Shown here in pieces: positions 37,363-47,810 of a stretch of 64,000 nt of DNA. A model generated the notes under the pieces. That model did not search any database, was not told where the DNA came from, and saw only the letters and a list, made by a program, of their open reading frames with translations. The position numbers and the translations under genes are program-made. Position 1 is the first letter of the stretch. Each line of letters begins with the position of its first letter. Source of the stretch: Methanobacterium sp. SMA-27 (GTDB lineage: Archaea; Methanobacteriota; Methanobacteria; Methanobacteriales; Methanobacteriaceae); assembly GCF_000744455.1 (NCBI RefSeq), contig NZ_JQLY01000001.1, forward strand, positions 1,240,001 to 1,304,000, given 5' to 3'.

Positions 37363-38478
37363 CTAATAGTCATAATTGTTTACTAGTCCTAGAATTCCTT
37401 TATAAGTGTCTGAAAGGTAAAAAGTGTTACCTGTTGGATTAGCTGTTGGATCTGTAACAGGTGTTACTACTCCGCTATGAGTTGTTGTTATTCTGGTTCC
37501 ATTTATTCCTAAAAAGTATTCATGGTCTAAATATGATGGTGTGTAGCCAGGTATATTTTCGAAATTAGGGTTCCAAAGAATAAATGTACTCATTCTAGCA
37601 CTGGTAGGACTGCCTGAAGTGTTATTTGTTCTGTTTTCCAGTCTGTCGAAGAATGAAAGTCCATGTGTATCAGGGAAGTAATAGGGCATTATTCCCATGC
37701 TGGAATTTGCACCAACTAATGTTTGATTTAAAAATTGTAGTTTACCGCTAGAAACCTTATCTGCAAAATGGTATGAATCTGCAGGATTACCTGCAATAAT
37801 ACTGGATGGTGGTGTATAATAAGGATATTTATAAATTACACTGCTGTTATGTCCATATGTATTTACCCATATGTAAGGATCCTCGAGTTTTTCAATTGAA
37901 ACATAAACATTCATTGGTGGTGTACTAAAGTCAAATGATTGATTGTTAGTGTTTGAATTTTGTATAACTCTAACTGGTACAGATGTTAAAGTTATGTTAA
38001 ATCCATATGGATCACTCTCAACAATATTCATATTTGCTGCCTGGAAGATAGTTGCAGAGTCTGTTCCATTGGGATCTATTGTTACACTATTAATGACAAT
38101 AGTTCTTCCAGTTTGTTTTTCCAGTTCTCTGCAAGTATTGGTCATATTCTGATTAATAAGCTGGAGTGTACGGCTTTTAACAAAATTTCTGCTGTCTGTT
38201 GTTGGTGATGTACCAAAAAATGGATTATTGTTAAGATTATAACTATCTATAACTGTTCTAGTAGCCATAAATGCTGAATTTCTACCTGCATCTGCTGTAT
38301 CCTCTTTTATTGCTTCCACTACATTAGATGCCACAGTTGCTGTTACATCACCACCTATAACAATTGCTGATAATGAGTTAACTTCATTTACTATACCGCT
38401 GAATGAAACAGCAAGTATGATAACGGGTATGAAAAGTAAAACCGCAAGTGGTGTAAAGGCGTATCCTTTATCGTCCAT
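37363..38478 (-). CDS. Large pilin-like surface protein (class III-type N-terminus)
   Basis: A 371-residue protein starting MDDKGYAFTPLAVLLFIPV, with the short charged leader ending in Lys-Gly and a hydrophobic helix like class III substrates, but Tyr instead of Gln at the cleavage site. The remaining 340 residues are Asn/Thr/Tyr-rich and extracellular. It lies between the 698-residue protein (12 bp) and the small pilin (7 bp). It is probably an adhesive or tip subunit. No enzymatic motif was seen. Confidence 0.7.
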   Translation of the reverse strand: MDDKGYAFTPLAVLLFIPVIILAVSFSGIVNEVNSLSAIVIGGDVTATVASNVVEAIKEDTADAGRNSAFMATRTVIDSYNLNNNPFFGTSPTTDSRNFVKSRTLQLINQNMTNTCRELEKQTGRTIVINSVTIDPNGTDSATIFQAANMNIVESDPYGFNITLTSVPVRVIQNSNTNNQSFDFSTPPMNVYVSIEKLEDPYIWVNTYGHNSSVIYKYPYYTPPSSIIAGNPADSYHFADKVSSGKLQFLNQTLVGANSSMGIMPYYFPDTHGLSFFDRLENRTNNTSGSPTSARMSTFILWNPNFENIPGYTPSYLDHEYFLGINGTRITTTHSGVVTPVTDPTANPTGNTFYLSDTYKGILGLVNNYDY

Positions 38479-38490
38479 ATTATCAATTTC

Positions 38491-40587
38491 CTATTGTGTC
38501 CATAATTCAAGTCTTACTGGAACAGCGTTTGGCACATCTCCAGAGTAGAGTGTAGTATTCCTTATTAAATTCTGATCAATATTTGTGTAACCTGCTTCAT
38601 TTAATGTTTGTATTAAATTAGCTTTTGCATTAGATGCTGCATCTGAAGGATTGTTTGCAAATCCTGTTGCCCATACATTTTGAAGGAACTTAGGATATAT
38701 AACACTAATCCTAGTACCTGAAAAAATCGATGGATCTCCAGTGGATCCATAAGGATGAGGACTGCTAGCACCATCACCGGATTCATAAGCAAGTGAAGGT
38801 GTTACTTTTATTGTCAGAGAGTAATTTCCAGGTTTTAACGATGAACCATTTCCTACTATTGAAGTTATAATATGAGTTGGTTGAGTTGCAGCTGCATCAA
38901 GGTCTCCAAGATTTATAGAATATGGAACAGGCGAAGTAGTAGGATATAATGTAGATGTGGCACCTGTACTGTTTCGAATAGTAACCTGAATATTTCTGGT
39001 AGCGGTACCAACTCCAACAAATAATAATGCACTTTGAGCATCGCTATCTATTCTGAAAGTGTTTGTTTGGGTTTCTGTAGTTACTGTACCGCTGCTTGTA
39101 TTTTGGTGATTTGCAAATGGGAATGTATCCCATCTTATAGGGAATTTACTATATGTGATAGTTGAATAACAACTTTCGAGTCCTACTAAATCATAATCAT
39201 TACCTGGAACATTGTCCCATGTTATTATCCTTACTTTATTGTTTCCTACCTTAAGATATGGTTGAATGTTAATAATTCCTGGAACGAAACCATACCCTCC
39301 ATCGGTCCTTGATGTATTAATAAAAGAGGCAAAAACAGTGGTAATTGTTCCGGTTGAATCTTGAACTTGAACAATGGCACCATCCTCTGCTCCAAACGCA
39401 TTAACAACTGTATACGCATCAAAAAGACGGTTACCTGGAGGGATGTTTATATCTTGAACTGAAGCAACTGCTGATCCAGTTGGGATTTTAGGATTGATAT
39501 CAGTAGGCATATTTCTGAGTTCAAATGGAGTATTAGTTGGATAAGTAAAATCATCTTCTAATTGCGACCAAGTGATTGATCTTCCCGGGGTGGCGGATGT
39601 GGTCCCTGAATCCAAATTGTAAAGTATACCTGTGTTTCCCGGTCCTGGCCTTCCAACTCCAGCTATATCTGAAAATGGTATAGTGGTGTTCGCAATTCCT
39701 TTTGGAACATGGATAGTTGTGGAATAATTACCTAATATTGAAAACCATGGCATGTTCTGAGTGTTGGTTGCATTTATAAACTGTACATAAAAGTTGTTTT
39801 TTCCGCTGTTTAAAGTTGAAACATTCAGGTTCTTTTGGTAGTTGTAGATTGGGCCTTGACCAGAACTCGTGTAAATATAAAGAAAACTAGAGTTCAGTAT
39901 GACGTTATGATTAATTTGGTTTATAATAGTATCAGCACTATATATTTTTGTCTGACCACTTCCTGCAGCACCCCCCAACAAAAATTTAGCACTGTTAACA
40001 GGACCCGGTATATTAAATGTTATATTTTTAGGGCTTTGAGGGTTAGAATTTGATCCGCCCCAATATTTATATGTGTTCAATCCACTGCTCCAAGGTCCAA
40101 AATTTTTAAGGTAATTATGGAAGTTCCAGAGAGTAGTTACAGCTGTACTGTTAATATCTTGGAATTCAACTTCATCTTGTTTATAATATGCTCGTCCCAT
40201 CCATCCTTCCTGAGGTCCGGATATTACTTTAACCTTGGTTGCCACATCATTGGCGGATAAAACCCCATTATCATCTTGTACTGGTGCATTATCTGACATG
40301 GTTAATTTATAACCGACATTATCTGGAATAACCACATCAAGTGAAGATCTCAATGTTGTTTCAGCGCCTGTAGAGTTTCCATTTGAATATTCTACAGCGG
40401 CTTCACGCAATGCACCGCTTTGTTCCATTGTTTCTAGTGCACTGTCCGCAAGTGCTTCTAGATGCTGATGATTTTCTCCTTGATATATTGGAAGAAGACC
40501 ATAGGTAACAATTGAACCTGTAAGTACTATCATGACCACCAAAGCCAGAATAGCATCTGTTGTGAATATAAATCCTTTTTCGTCCAT
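38491..40587 (-). CDS. Very large pilin-like adhesin (class III-type N-terminus)
   Basis: A 698-residue protein starting MDEKGFIFTTDAILALVVM, a class III-like leader with Phe at the cleavage position. It is followed by a hydrophobic helix and some 660 extracellular residues rich in Asn, Thr, Gly and Tyr, with several beta-sandwich-like segments (e.g. SALLFVGVGTATRNIQVTI). Its size and place at the centre of the operon suggest an adhesin carried by, or anchored like, a pilin. It is spaced 12-13 bp from its neighbours. Confidence 0.7.
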   Translation of the reverse strand: MDEKGFIFTTDAILALVVMIVLTGSIVTYGLLPIYQGENHQHLEALADSALETMEQSGALREAAVEYSNGNSTGAETTLRSSLDVVIPDNVGYKLTMSDNAPVQDDNGVLSANDVATKVKVISGPQEGWMGRAYYKQDEVEFQDINSTAVTTLWNFHNYLKNFGPWSSGLNTYKYWGGSNSNPQSPKNITFNIPGPVNSAKFLLGGAAGSGQTKIYSADTIINQINHNVILNSSFLYIYTSSGQGPIYNYQKNLNVSTLNSGKNNFYVQFINATNTQNMPWFSILGNYSTTIHVPKGIANTTIPFSDIAGVGRPGPGNTGILYNLDSGTTSATPGRSITWSQLEDDFTYPTNTPFELRNMPTDINPKIPTGSAVASVQDINIPPGNRLFDAYTVVNAFGAEDGAIVQVQDSTGTITTVFASFINTSRTDGGYGFVPGIINIQPYLKVGNNKVRIITWDNVPGNDYDLVGLESCYSTITYSKFPIRWDTFPFANHQNTSSGTVTTETQTNTFRIDSDAQSALLFVGVGTATRNIQVTIRNSTGATSTLYPTTSPVPYSINLGDLDAAATQPTHIITSIVGNGSSLKPGNYSLTIKVTPSLAYESGDGASSPHPYGSTGDPSIFSGTRISVIYPKFLQNVWATGFANNPSDAASNAKANLIQTLNEAGYTNIDQNLIRNTTLYSGDVPNAVPVRLELWTQ

Positions 40588-40600
40588 TATATCACTTATT

Positions 40601-41506
40601 TTATTTTAACCATAGATAAAAATCAAATGTACAATTTTTAGGCACAACTGTGTTAGTATTAATATCTCCTGAACTTGTTCCCTTAGGAGTTTGAACTATG
40701 TAAATATCCATTGAACTTGGGAAAGGACCTGTACCATTCATTGATACTGTATTATTGGTAAATAATGTAGGATTTGAAGCATTTAACTTTAGAAAACCTG
40801 AATTAATTAGAGCGGGGTTATTGATGTTTGCTGATGTGAAATTAATTGCAAAATTGTTAACACTAACTGTTGCACCTGTAAATCCTGCATTGTTAGCAAT
40901 CAAAATCCAGTAATCAAAGGTTTGATTTGAATTGAAACTAGTTGGGAATGATGGTATGTTAAAGGATCTTGTACCTCCAGTATATCTGATCTGTCCAATT
41001 AAGGATGAGACAACCTTAAATTTAGATGCTTGTACAATCCTTTCAACCTTAACAACATCTTTAGCATTTCCAAAAGATGAGTTTCCGAGGGTTTTGACTA
41101 CTTGGCGGGTTCCAGTTTTATTTATGGTTGTAATGTTCAAGTAAAAATTGTAATTATTTCCAACTAAACCTTGAACCTGTCCTTCTGTTACAGATCCCAA
41201 CTTCACAGGATCTAACAGTCCTTCATCGGGCGCCCCTTTAGAAGTATCATACTGTGCAAGTCCTACTATACTCGGGTTTCCGGTATTTTCCCAATTATTA
41301 GGATCACCAGAGGTTGCAACTAAAGTGTTTACTGCATCTCCAGCAGTTCGATCCATTGAACTCCTGAAAACTGTATCCTCAATTTGAAAGAGAATATTAT
41401 CCATATCTGCAGCTACAAACCCAAGTAAAAGTGTAATTGGTATTAGAGCAAGTAGAAGATCAAGAGAAATTGCAAATCCTCTTGAATCATTTGATAAAAC
41501 TCCCAA
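40601..41506 (-). CDS. Pilin-like surface protein, first gene of the operon
   Basis: A 301-residue protein. The TTG at 41,506 is chosen as start because a GGGGAGGGGG site lies about 8 nt before it. The leader then reads (M)GVLSNDSRGFAISLDLLLAL, matching the Arg/Lys-Gly-hydrophobic layout of the downstream genes. Starting at 41,545 would add 13 residues ahead of the signal. The extracellular part is Asn/Thr-rich. It heads the minus-strand operon 41,506 to about 36,467. Confidence 0.7.
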   Translation of the reverse strand: MGVLSNDSRGFAISLDLLLALIPITLLLGFVAADMDNILFQIEDTVFRSSMDRTAGDAVNTLVATSGDPNNWENTGNPSIVGLAQYDTSKGAPDEGLLDPVKLGSVTEGQVQGLVGNNYNFYLNITTINKTGTRQVVKTLGNSSFGNAKDVVKVERIVQASKFKVVSSLIGQIRYTGGTRSFNIPSFPTSFNSNQTFDYWILIANNAGFTGATVSVNNFAINFTSANINNPALINSGFLKLNASNPTLFTNNTVSMNGTGPFPSSMDIYIVQTPKGTSSGDINTNTVVPKNCTFDFYLWLK

Positions 41507-41821
41507 ATTTATTCCCCCTCCCCAAATATTACCATGAATATACATAAATTATTTTATCACAACTATATACATATACCTTTGTATAAAATAATATAATTAA
41601 AGAAACTTCCTATTATAAAAAAGTTTAATCAACACTAAAAATTGAAAAATTAAAACTAATTAAGGATAATTTTAAAAATTTAAACCAATATAAAAAAAAT
41701 AGCAAAAAATATACCAGATTAAAACTCATTCATTAATTAGGAATAATCTTTATTACTATAATCAGCCTATATTATTATAATCCTGTTATAATAGTTAGAA
41801 GAAAATAAGAGAATGGTTAAA

Positions 41822-42244
41822 ATGGATCAACGAGCACAAATATCTGTGGAGTACATTCTGTTGGTGGCAATTGTACTTACAATAGTACTTGTATTTTCAT
41901 TAATAATAACCAACGAAAACGAACAGAATAATGTTGCAACAGCTGCTCAATTAGGAGCTGCGAATGCTTCTGCAAACATTGTATTAACCAACAGTAGCCA
42001 ATCGCCCATTAGAGTTACTTCTGTAAGTATGACAAATGGTACTACCAGAGGTTCGGATATAAATGTTGTAATACACTTTTCAAGGCCTGTTGGTGATCAA
42101 GGTGGTGCTATTTTTAGTAGCATCATTAAATCCTTTACTTCTTCAGGATTTACTAATATTTCAAGTAACAGCACAACCGTAATTGTTACAACAAGTACCA
42201 CTTCGGGTGGCACAACTCATCGGTACTTTATAACATTGGCTTAA
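41822..42244 (+). CDS. Class III signal-peptide pilin-like protein
   Basis: A 140-residue protein beginning MDQRAQISVEYILLVAIVL, with the complete QxSxEY-type class III site (cleavage after Ala5). The mature part is Ser/Thr/Asn-rich. A start three codons upstream (ATG 41,813) is possible. It is divergent from the surface operon (about 315 bp apart) and followed by a small membrane protein. It is probably a pilin processed by the EppA-like enzyme at 30.2 kb. Confidence 0.82.
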   Translation: MDQRAQISVEYILLVAIVLTIVLVFSLIITNENEQNNVATAAQLGAANASANIVLTNSSQSPIRVTSVSMTNGTTRGSDINVVIHFSRPVGDQGGAIFSSIIKSFTSSGFTNISSNSTTVIVTTSTTSGGTTHRYFITLA

Positions 42245-42285
42245 AATTAATAATTTTATAATATTGTATTATGGGGATGAATTTT

Positions 42286-42519
42286 ATGAAGGAAAATATT
42301 GAAGTTAATAAACCTGAAGATATTAGAAGAAATAATCCTAAAAAAAGAAATATAAATGTTTGGGGTATTTACATCAGTTTGATTTTTATTATACTTGGGG
42401 CAGTATGGTATGGTGTGAATGTGGGTTTGATCCCATTAACATTTATTCAACAACAAGCTGGACCAATTATTATAATACTTATAGGTTTGTTGATACTCTT
42501 AAAATCATTGAAGAGATAA
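42286..42519 (+). CDS. Small two-helix membrane protein
   Basis: A 77-residue protein. ATG 42,286 is preferred because GGGGATGA ends 5 nt before it; ATG 42,271 would include the ribosome binding site. The N-terminus is charged (residues 1-28), with helices at about 30-48 and 56-74. It resembles LiaF/DUF5668-type small membrane proteins. It lies 41 bp behind the pilin-like gene and could be cotranscribed. Confidence 0.55.
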   Translation: MKENIEVNKPEDIRRNNPKKRNINVWGIYISLIFIILGAVWYGVNVGLIPLTFIQQQAGPIIIILIGLLILLKSLKR

Positions 42520-42586
42520 ATTAAATTCACTATTATTTTATTTAACTTATATTATTTTAATTAATCAATTTAAAGGAAGTAAAACT

Positions 42587-43612
42587 ATGAAGGATCTATT
42601 AAAAAAACTTGCAGATGCTCCTGGGGTCTCAGGATTTGAAGATGAAGTTAGAGATATAATGATCAACGAGCTAAAGGATAGTGTTGATAAAATTGATATT
42701 GATCAACTTGGTAACTTGATTGCAACTCGCAATGGTAAACCAGATGGCAAAAAGATAATGCTTGCAGCCCACATGGATGAAATAGGGTTAATGATCCGTT
42801 ACATTGATAAAAATGGATTTATTAAATTTTCAAAAATTGGTGGAATAAATGATCAAATGCTTTTAAACCAGGAAGTAAGCATACACACTTCCAATGGTAT
42901 CATTACAGGAGTTATTGGTTCAAAACCACCTCATAGAATGAAAGAAGCTGAAAGGAAAAAGGTAATTGATTACGAGAATATGTTCATTGATATTGGTGTT
43001 TCTGACAAGGAAGAAGCAGAGAATATAGTGAAACTGGGGGATCCTATAACAATCAAACAGGAGTTCACTAAACTTGGTAAACTATACAAAGGCAAAGCTC
43101 TTGATAACAGGATAGGATGTGCAGTTTTAGTCGAGGTTATGAAAAAAGCTGAGAGCGATGCAACCATATATGGTGTTGGAACTGTTCAAGAAGAAGTTGG
43201 ACTAAAAGGTGCAAAGACCGCTGCATTTAAATTAAATCCAGATATGGCTCTGGCACTCGATGTTACAATAGCCGGAGATCATCCTGGAATAAAAGAAGAA
43301 GATGCTCCTGCAAAGACTGGTAAAGGTCCAGGAATAATACTAACAGATGCAAGTGGTAGGGGACTCATTACACATCCAAAAATTAAAGAACTTCTAATAA
43401 GTGTTGCAGATGAAGAGGAAATACCATACCAGCTAGAAGTAAGCGAAGGTGGAACAACAGATGCAACTGCAATCCATCTTACAAGAGAAGGTATACCAAC
43501 AGGAGTTATATCTCCACCAACACGTTATATACATACCCCTGTGAGTGTAGTTGCAATGGAAGACGTTGAAAATGCAGTAAAACTAATTTTAGCAGTTTTA
43601 GAAAGAATTTAA
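42587..43612 (+). CDS. M42-family aminopeptidase (TET-type)
   Basis: A 341-residue zinc peptidase. The metal and catalytic residues are visible: [10 protein letters not shown] (His and catalytic Asp), [15 protein letters not shown] (bridging Asp), [12 protein letters not shown] (catalytic Glu and Glu ligand), [12 protein letters not shown] (Asp) and RYIHTPVSV (His). M42 enzymes form dodecameric tetrahedra that trim peptides in the cytoplasm. The length is normal. It is monocistronic, with a ribosome binding site AAAGGAAG. Confidence 0.92.
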   Translation: MKDLLKKLADAPGVSGFEDEVRDIMINELKDSVDKIDIDQLGNLIATRNGKPDGKKIMLAAHMDEIGLMIRYIDKNGFIKFSKIGGINDQMLLNQEVSIHTSNGIITGVIGSKPPHRMKEAERKKVIDYENMFIDIGVSDKEEAENIVKLGDPITIKQEFTKLGKLYKGKALDNRIGCAVLVEVMKKAESDATIYGVGTVQEEVGLKGAKTAAFKLNPDMALALDVTIAGDHPGIKEEDAPAKTGKGPGIILTDASGRGLITHPKIKELLISVADEEEIPYQLEVSEGGTTDATAIHLTREGIPTGVISPPTRYIHTPVSVVAMEDVENAVKLILAVLERI

Positions 43613-43769
43613 TTATTTATTTAATTTCTTTCTTCCACTATTATTTTAATTAATATTTTTTTATAAATTCTAATTTTAAGATAAAAGAGTGAAATGTATA
43701 TAATTCAAAACACCCTGTACTATATTTATTTTATTAAAATAGGATTGTATTAATTCTTTTTAATAATTT

Positions 43770-44459
43770 TTATATCATGATAATTCCATTTGAATTTATT
43801 TCATAACTAATAAACTGTGTTGGTGTTTTGGTACTTCTCATCTTAACTATATCCATAACACGTTCTCGGCGGCCAGTATATGGATTTTCACGTTTCATTA
43901 ATTTTAATGCACCATAAACAGAGAATAGAGCTATTTCATTAAACTCGCTTGATGTTGCACTGTCAAGTACTACAAGTGCTGTGATGTTCCGTTTTTTAAG
44001 TTCATAAATCAAGAGGTCAAAACGGTCTCTGAATTCATAGGGTGTTAATTTAGCTGTGTAACTACCTATGTTATCTATGATAACTGTTTGAGTATCTTCA
44101 GGAAGTTCATTAATAAATTTTGAGAAGTTACCCTTCATAGCACCTATATCAATGCTCATCTCAGCTTCTGTAACTTTTGCCCTTATACCTGCAAGTTCAG
44201 TAAAACTTAAGATATCATTATCTGTAAATGTTTTAAGATCCCAATTAAATGATTCTCCCTGTGTATAAAGGTCTGATGCATCTTCTTCAGTTGTTATGTA
44301 AACAGTTTTAAATCCTTGTTTACAGCTGCTCTTTGCAAACTGAAGAGCAAAAATTGTCTTACCCGAACCTGCATCCCCTGTCACAAGCATTGATCTCCCA
44401 ATTGGAAAACCACCAGTTATATCGTCAATTCCATCTATCCCACTTTTTAACCTTTCCAA
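43770..44459 (-). CDS. KaiC/RadA-like RecA-superfamily ATPase
   Basis: A 229-residue single-domain ATPase. It opens [19 protein letters not shown], then Walker A GDAGSGKT (residues 28-35), [18 protein letters not shown], and Walker B TVIIDNIG near 124-131. Single-domain KaiC-like proteins in archaea act in signal transduction (e.g. FlaH-type) or have unknown roles. It lies 91 bp downstream of the REC-PAS protein on the same strand, which suggests a signalling pair. Confidence 0.85.
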   Translation of the reverse strand: MERLKSGIDGIDDITGGFPIGRSMLVTGDAGSGKTIFALQFAKSSCKQGFKTVYITTEEDASDLYTQGESFNWDLKTFTDNDILSFTELAGIRAKVTEAEMSIDIGAMKGNFSKFINELPEDTQTVIIDNIGSYTAKLTPYEFRDRFDLLIYELKKRNITALVVLDSATSSEFNEIALFSVYGALKLMKRENPYTGRRERVMDIVKMRSTKTPTQFISYEINSNGIIMI

Positions 44460-44550
44460 GAATAACCCTCCCTTAAACGTTAGATTATTAATAATCTTAA
44501 TATCTATTAAATTTAATCAATTTTAAGTGTTATAATAATTTATAATTCTA

Positions 44551-45816
44551 TTAACCCTTTTGATCCAATGAAAATTTAAATTCAAAGTCACATTTACTTC
44601 CTCCATCTGCCATGCATGTTGTTTGTTCAACACTGCCCCTAATAGAAGTCCATGTGAAACTTCTCATAACCATTGCACGGCATATCAGACAGAACATTGG
44701 ACTTGATCCTGCTTCTGTTAGCCATGGACAGTTATTGAATTTGAAATAACTTTTATCCTTTTCAACAGTTTTCTCGGTGCTTATACCCAAGTTAAATAAA
44801 AAATCAGCCAGCCAATCAATGTAGCAGTTGAATAATATGTCATTGGTTACAGAATTTCCAATACATTTGATAAATTCTTCATCAAATTTGGGTTTCATAT
44901 TCCTTTCAAAACTGTCTGCAAAACTCTTTGCAATATTATTCCTCACTTGTGGAGGTATGCTTGAGGCGAAAACAGGCAATGCACTTACAACAAAACTTGA
45001 AAGTTCTCCTCTTGCTTTTTCCTTCAAAAGTTCTTCCCTTTCTTTTTCTGCTTTTCTTCTTTCAGTAATATCTCTAAAAACAAGTGCTACACCTATTATA
45101 TTTCCTGCTTTATCCCTTATGGGTGCAGTGCTGTCGTCAATTGGAACCTTTTTATTATCTTTGGTTAATAGAATTGTTGGTTCTTTAAGATCTATTATTT
45201 GATTGCTGTCAATTACTTTGCTAACGGGATTATCAATTGGTGCTCCACTTCCTTCTTTGGTGATATTGAAAACTTCGTTGAGATTTTTTCCCATTGCTTC
45301 GCCTTCTCCCCATCCTGTGATATCCATTGAAACAGGGTTCATGAACTTGATCTTACCATTTTCATCTGTTGCAATTACTGCATCACCAATACTTTCAAGG
45401 GTGGTTGAAAGCCATTTTTCACTTTCTTTAAGTTTACTTTCCATTTTATGTTTGTAAAGAGCTACCTCAACTGCACTGTGAAGTTCTCTATCTTCGAATG
45501 GTTTGATTATGTATCCAAATGGCTCTGTTACCTTGGCTCTTTTCAATGTTTTTTCGTCGGAATATGCTGTTAAATACACAACTGGAATATCTAAACTGTC
45601 TCGTATTTTTTGGGCAGCTTCTACTCCATCCATATCTCCTTTAAGTACAATATCCATAAGCACAAGATCTGGCAGAGTTTCTGCTGCTTTCTGAATGGCA
45701 CCTTCTCCAGATGGGGTTATTCCTGTAACTGAATAACCAAGACCTTCGGCTCGGTGTTTAATATCCATTGCAACAATGCTTTCATCTTCAACAACGAGAA
45801 TTTTTACATTCGACAT
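44551..45816 (-). CDS. Response regulator with PAS and methanogen output domain
   Basis: A 421-residue protein. The receiver domain (1-120) has the acidic pair EDE and phospho-acceptor Asp55 in [10 protein letters not shown], with Lys in the GYIIKPFED motif. A PAS domain follows (about 135-255, [20 protein letters not shown] to [10 protein letters not shown]). The C-terminal 150 residues carry conserved Cys ([29 protein letters not shown]), resembling the 'methanogen output domain' attached to PAS proteins in Methanobacteriales. There is no kinase or DNA-binding domain. The Cys-rich output could bind metal or a ligand. Confidence 0.82.
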   Translation of the reverse strand: MSNVKILVVEDESIVAMDIKHRAEGLGYSVTGITPSGEGAIQKAAETLPDLVLMDIVLKGDMDGVEAAQKIRDSLDIPVVYLTAYSDEKTLKRAKVTEPFGYIIKPFEDRELHSAVEVALYKHKMESKLKESEKWLSTTLESIGDAVIATDENGKIKFMNPVSMDITGWGEGEAMGKNLNEVFNITKEGSGAPIDNPVSKVIDSNQIIDLKEPTILLTKDNKKVPIDDSTAPIRDKAGNIIGVALVFRDITERRKAEKEREELLKEKARGELSSFVVSALPVFASSIPPQVRNNIAKSFADSFERNMKPKFDEEFIKCIGNSVTNDILFNCYIDWLADFLFNLGISTEKTVEKDKSYFKFNNCPWLTEAGSSPMFCLICRAMVMRSFTWTSIRGSVEQTTCMADGGSKCDFEFKFSLDQKG

Positions 45817-46060
45817 GATATTACCTTTCTTTGATATATATACGACTTAGCCCTCTTATTATCAAATAAATAGGATATAATAAATTATTATATTTCTATA
45901 GATTCAATTGACGTTTAATTATTTAATTAACTTTTTATTGCTACAATCATTATTCTATGGAGTATACTTTGTCCAATTCAATATTTATTCTATTTACTTT
46001 AAATTACTACACAATATATTTTTCCCCATTAATATATTAATATTGGAACAAACATTGTTT

Positions 46061-47187
46061 ATGGATATATATATAGACGATTTGTTTAAAATATTTATCC
46101 AAAATAGAGATGTGAAATCTGGAACAATTGAACTATATTCACAGATTATAAAAGATTATAGTAACTTCCTAAATAAAACACCATCTGAATGGATAACTGA
46201 AGCCGAAAGTGAAGAGGATGAACGTATCCGAATGAGAAATAGATCCATAAAAAAATATTTACTAGATTACAAGGATCACCTCTCAGAAAGAGATTTAAGT
46301 CCCAGGACAATCTCAACCAGACTAACAGTAGTAAGATTTTTTTATTCAGATTTTGACATAGAACTTCCAAGATCCAGAACTAAAAAAATTGTATATAAAG
46401 AGGGAATTGAAGATCTGCCTACAAGAGATGATCTCAAATTAGCATTATCTTATTCTAATATAAATATCAAAGTGTAATTCTATTAATGTTGTCTTCAGGT
46501 ATGCGATCATCAGATATTCGTGCTCTAAAATACAGTGACTTTTTAACCTCCTTAAAGGATTATATCAAGATACCTAAAAAGAGATTTGTTAGTGTAGATG
46601 AAGTTATTGATTTATTAGAAGAAACCAGTGAAATTATAATTCCAACCTGGAGAATTACAGCCATAAAAACAAATACAAAATTTTTCACATTCAGTTCTCC
46701 TGAAAGTCTTGAAAAAATAATTGAATATCTAAAATCAGAACCACCAAAAACTCTCAATAGATTTCTTTTTAGAAGTGGAAGATACAAGGATAAACCTATA
46801 AGTTCTAGAGCATTTATGGGATATTTTGATTATTTAAATAAGAAATGTGGATTAGGAAAACCTTATAAACAAAATAAATTAAGGTCACATGCACTACGAA
46901 AATATTTTGGAACTACACTTGGAAGAGTGGGACTTCAACAGCTCACAATAGACCGTTTAATGACTCATAAGGTAGATGCAGTTACAGATGCTTATATCAA
47001 ACCTGATATAACAAGTTTAAAAGAACAATATATGCAATGTATCGAAGAATTATCAATAGAAAATGTAAAAGTAAAGGTTCATGATATCGACAGTGAAGAT
47101 AAAAAACGTTTAGATAGCCTGGAAAAGAAATATGAAGAATTATTAAAGCTTCACGAAGAAAAGGATGAATATAATAAGTTACCTTAA
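46061..47187 (+). pseudogene. Tyrosine recombinase/integrase broken by one frameshift
   Basis: The first frame (46,061-46,477) encodes the core-binding domain and stops. The second (open from about 46,471 to 47,187) carries the catalytic domain. Joining them at the A-run 46,468-46,471 restores a continuous protein of about 375 residues, so one A was lost. Catalytic residues are complete: Arg in SSGMRSSDI, HALRKYF (His and Arg), MTHKVD and the Tyr of TDAYIKP. The end is a coiled coil. It is a paralogue of the integrase at 1-602. It is inactive unless ribosomes slip at the A-run or the catalytic half is made alone from ATG 46,486. Confidence 0.8.
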
Positions 47188-47273
47188 CTACTTTTTTTTA
47201 TTCTCAAATGCTCTCTAGTAAATAATATGGTATATTAAAACTCACAATTATTAATTTAAATTATTTTTAATGA

Positions 47274-47395
47274 GGAGTAGGGAGGTATTTTCCACATTTT
47301 TTGGGGGTCCAATTCGTGGGAGAATTGATAAAAAATTAGAGAAGAAAACACCATCCCATACTCCTATTTATTAGATAGAGTGAATGTTCTATTTG
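47274..47395. ncRNA. Structured repeat unit 1 (stem-loop plus conserved 3' box)
   Basis: Closing stem 47,274-47,286 (GGAGTAGGGAGGT) pairs with 47,350-47,364 over 13 bp with two single-A bulges. An internal hairpin CAATTC/GAATTG sits at 47,310-47,327. Directly after the 3' arm come CTATTTATTA (47,364-47,373) and then GTGAATGTT. Whether it is transcribed is unknown, and the strand is not certain. Confidence 0.45.
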
Positions 47396-47440
47396 ATAAT
47401 TTGGTTTATTTTATTTACAAATTTTTTATAATTAGAAGGC

Positions 47441-47572
47441 GGGCAGGGAGGGGATTTTATCAAATTTCATGGACACAAAAATATTAAGAGATAGAGTTTT
47501 TTTGAGCAAAAAACTGAGGTAGACAACCCCTGCCCTATTTATTATATTGGGTGAATGTTGTACTTGAAATTT
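47441..47572. ncRNA. Structured repeat unit 2
   Basis: Closing stem GGGCAGGG(A)G at 47,441-47,450 pairs with CCCCTGCCC at 47,527-47,535 (9 bp, one bulge). An internal hairpin AGTTTTTT/AAAAAACT is at 47,495-47,515. The same CTATTTATTA box (47,535-47,544) and GTGAATGTT follow the 3' arm. The stem sequence differs from unit 1 while the pairing is kept. Confidence 0.45.
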
Positions 47573-47602
47573 TGTTTATTATTTTAATTAAAATAAGGGA
47601 TA

Positions 47603-47720
47603 GGAGGATGTAATTCTTATTTTTTAACAATTACTTTGGAGACGGTAATATGTTAAAAAAAATGAAGTGTACATTCCCCCACCGCTATTTATTATATCTA
47701 TTTGATGTTCATATGAACCC
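47603..47720. ncRNA. Structured repeat unit 3
   Basis: Closing stem GGaGG-ATGTA (47,603-47,612) pairs with TACAT-t-CCcCC (47,670-47,680). The internal hairpin is strong: TTTTTTAACA+ATTAC (47,620-47,634) with GTAAT+TGTTAAAAAA (47,645-47,660), 15 bp and one bulge. The box CTATTTATTA is at 47,685-47,694; the second box is degenerate (TTTGATGTT). Confidence 0.45.
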
Positions 47721-47810
47721 CGAACAATTCTCTTTTTAAATATGGGTTTTATTGTATTTTAATGCTTATATTTAGGGCTTATTTTTTTTTATTTAAATTT
47801 TTGTCTTAGT

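Noticed and set aside
47274..47720. Tandem units as a CRISPR array
   Set aside because: Units are 120-130 bp, not identical, with no 20-40 bp repeat/spacer rhythm and no cas genes.
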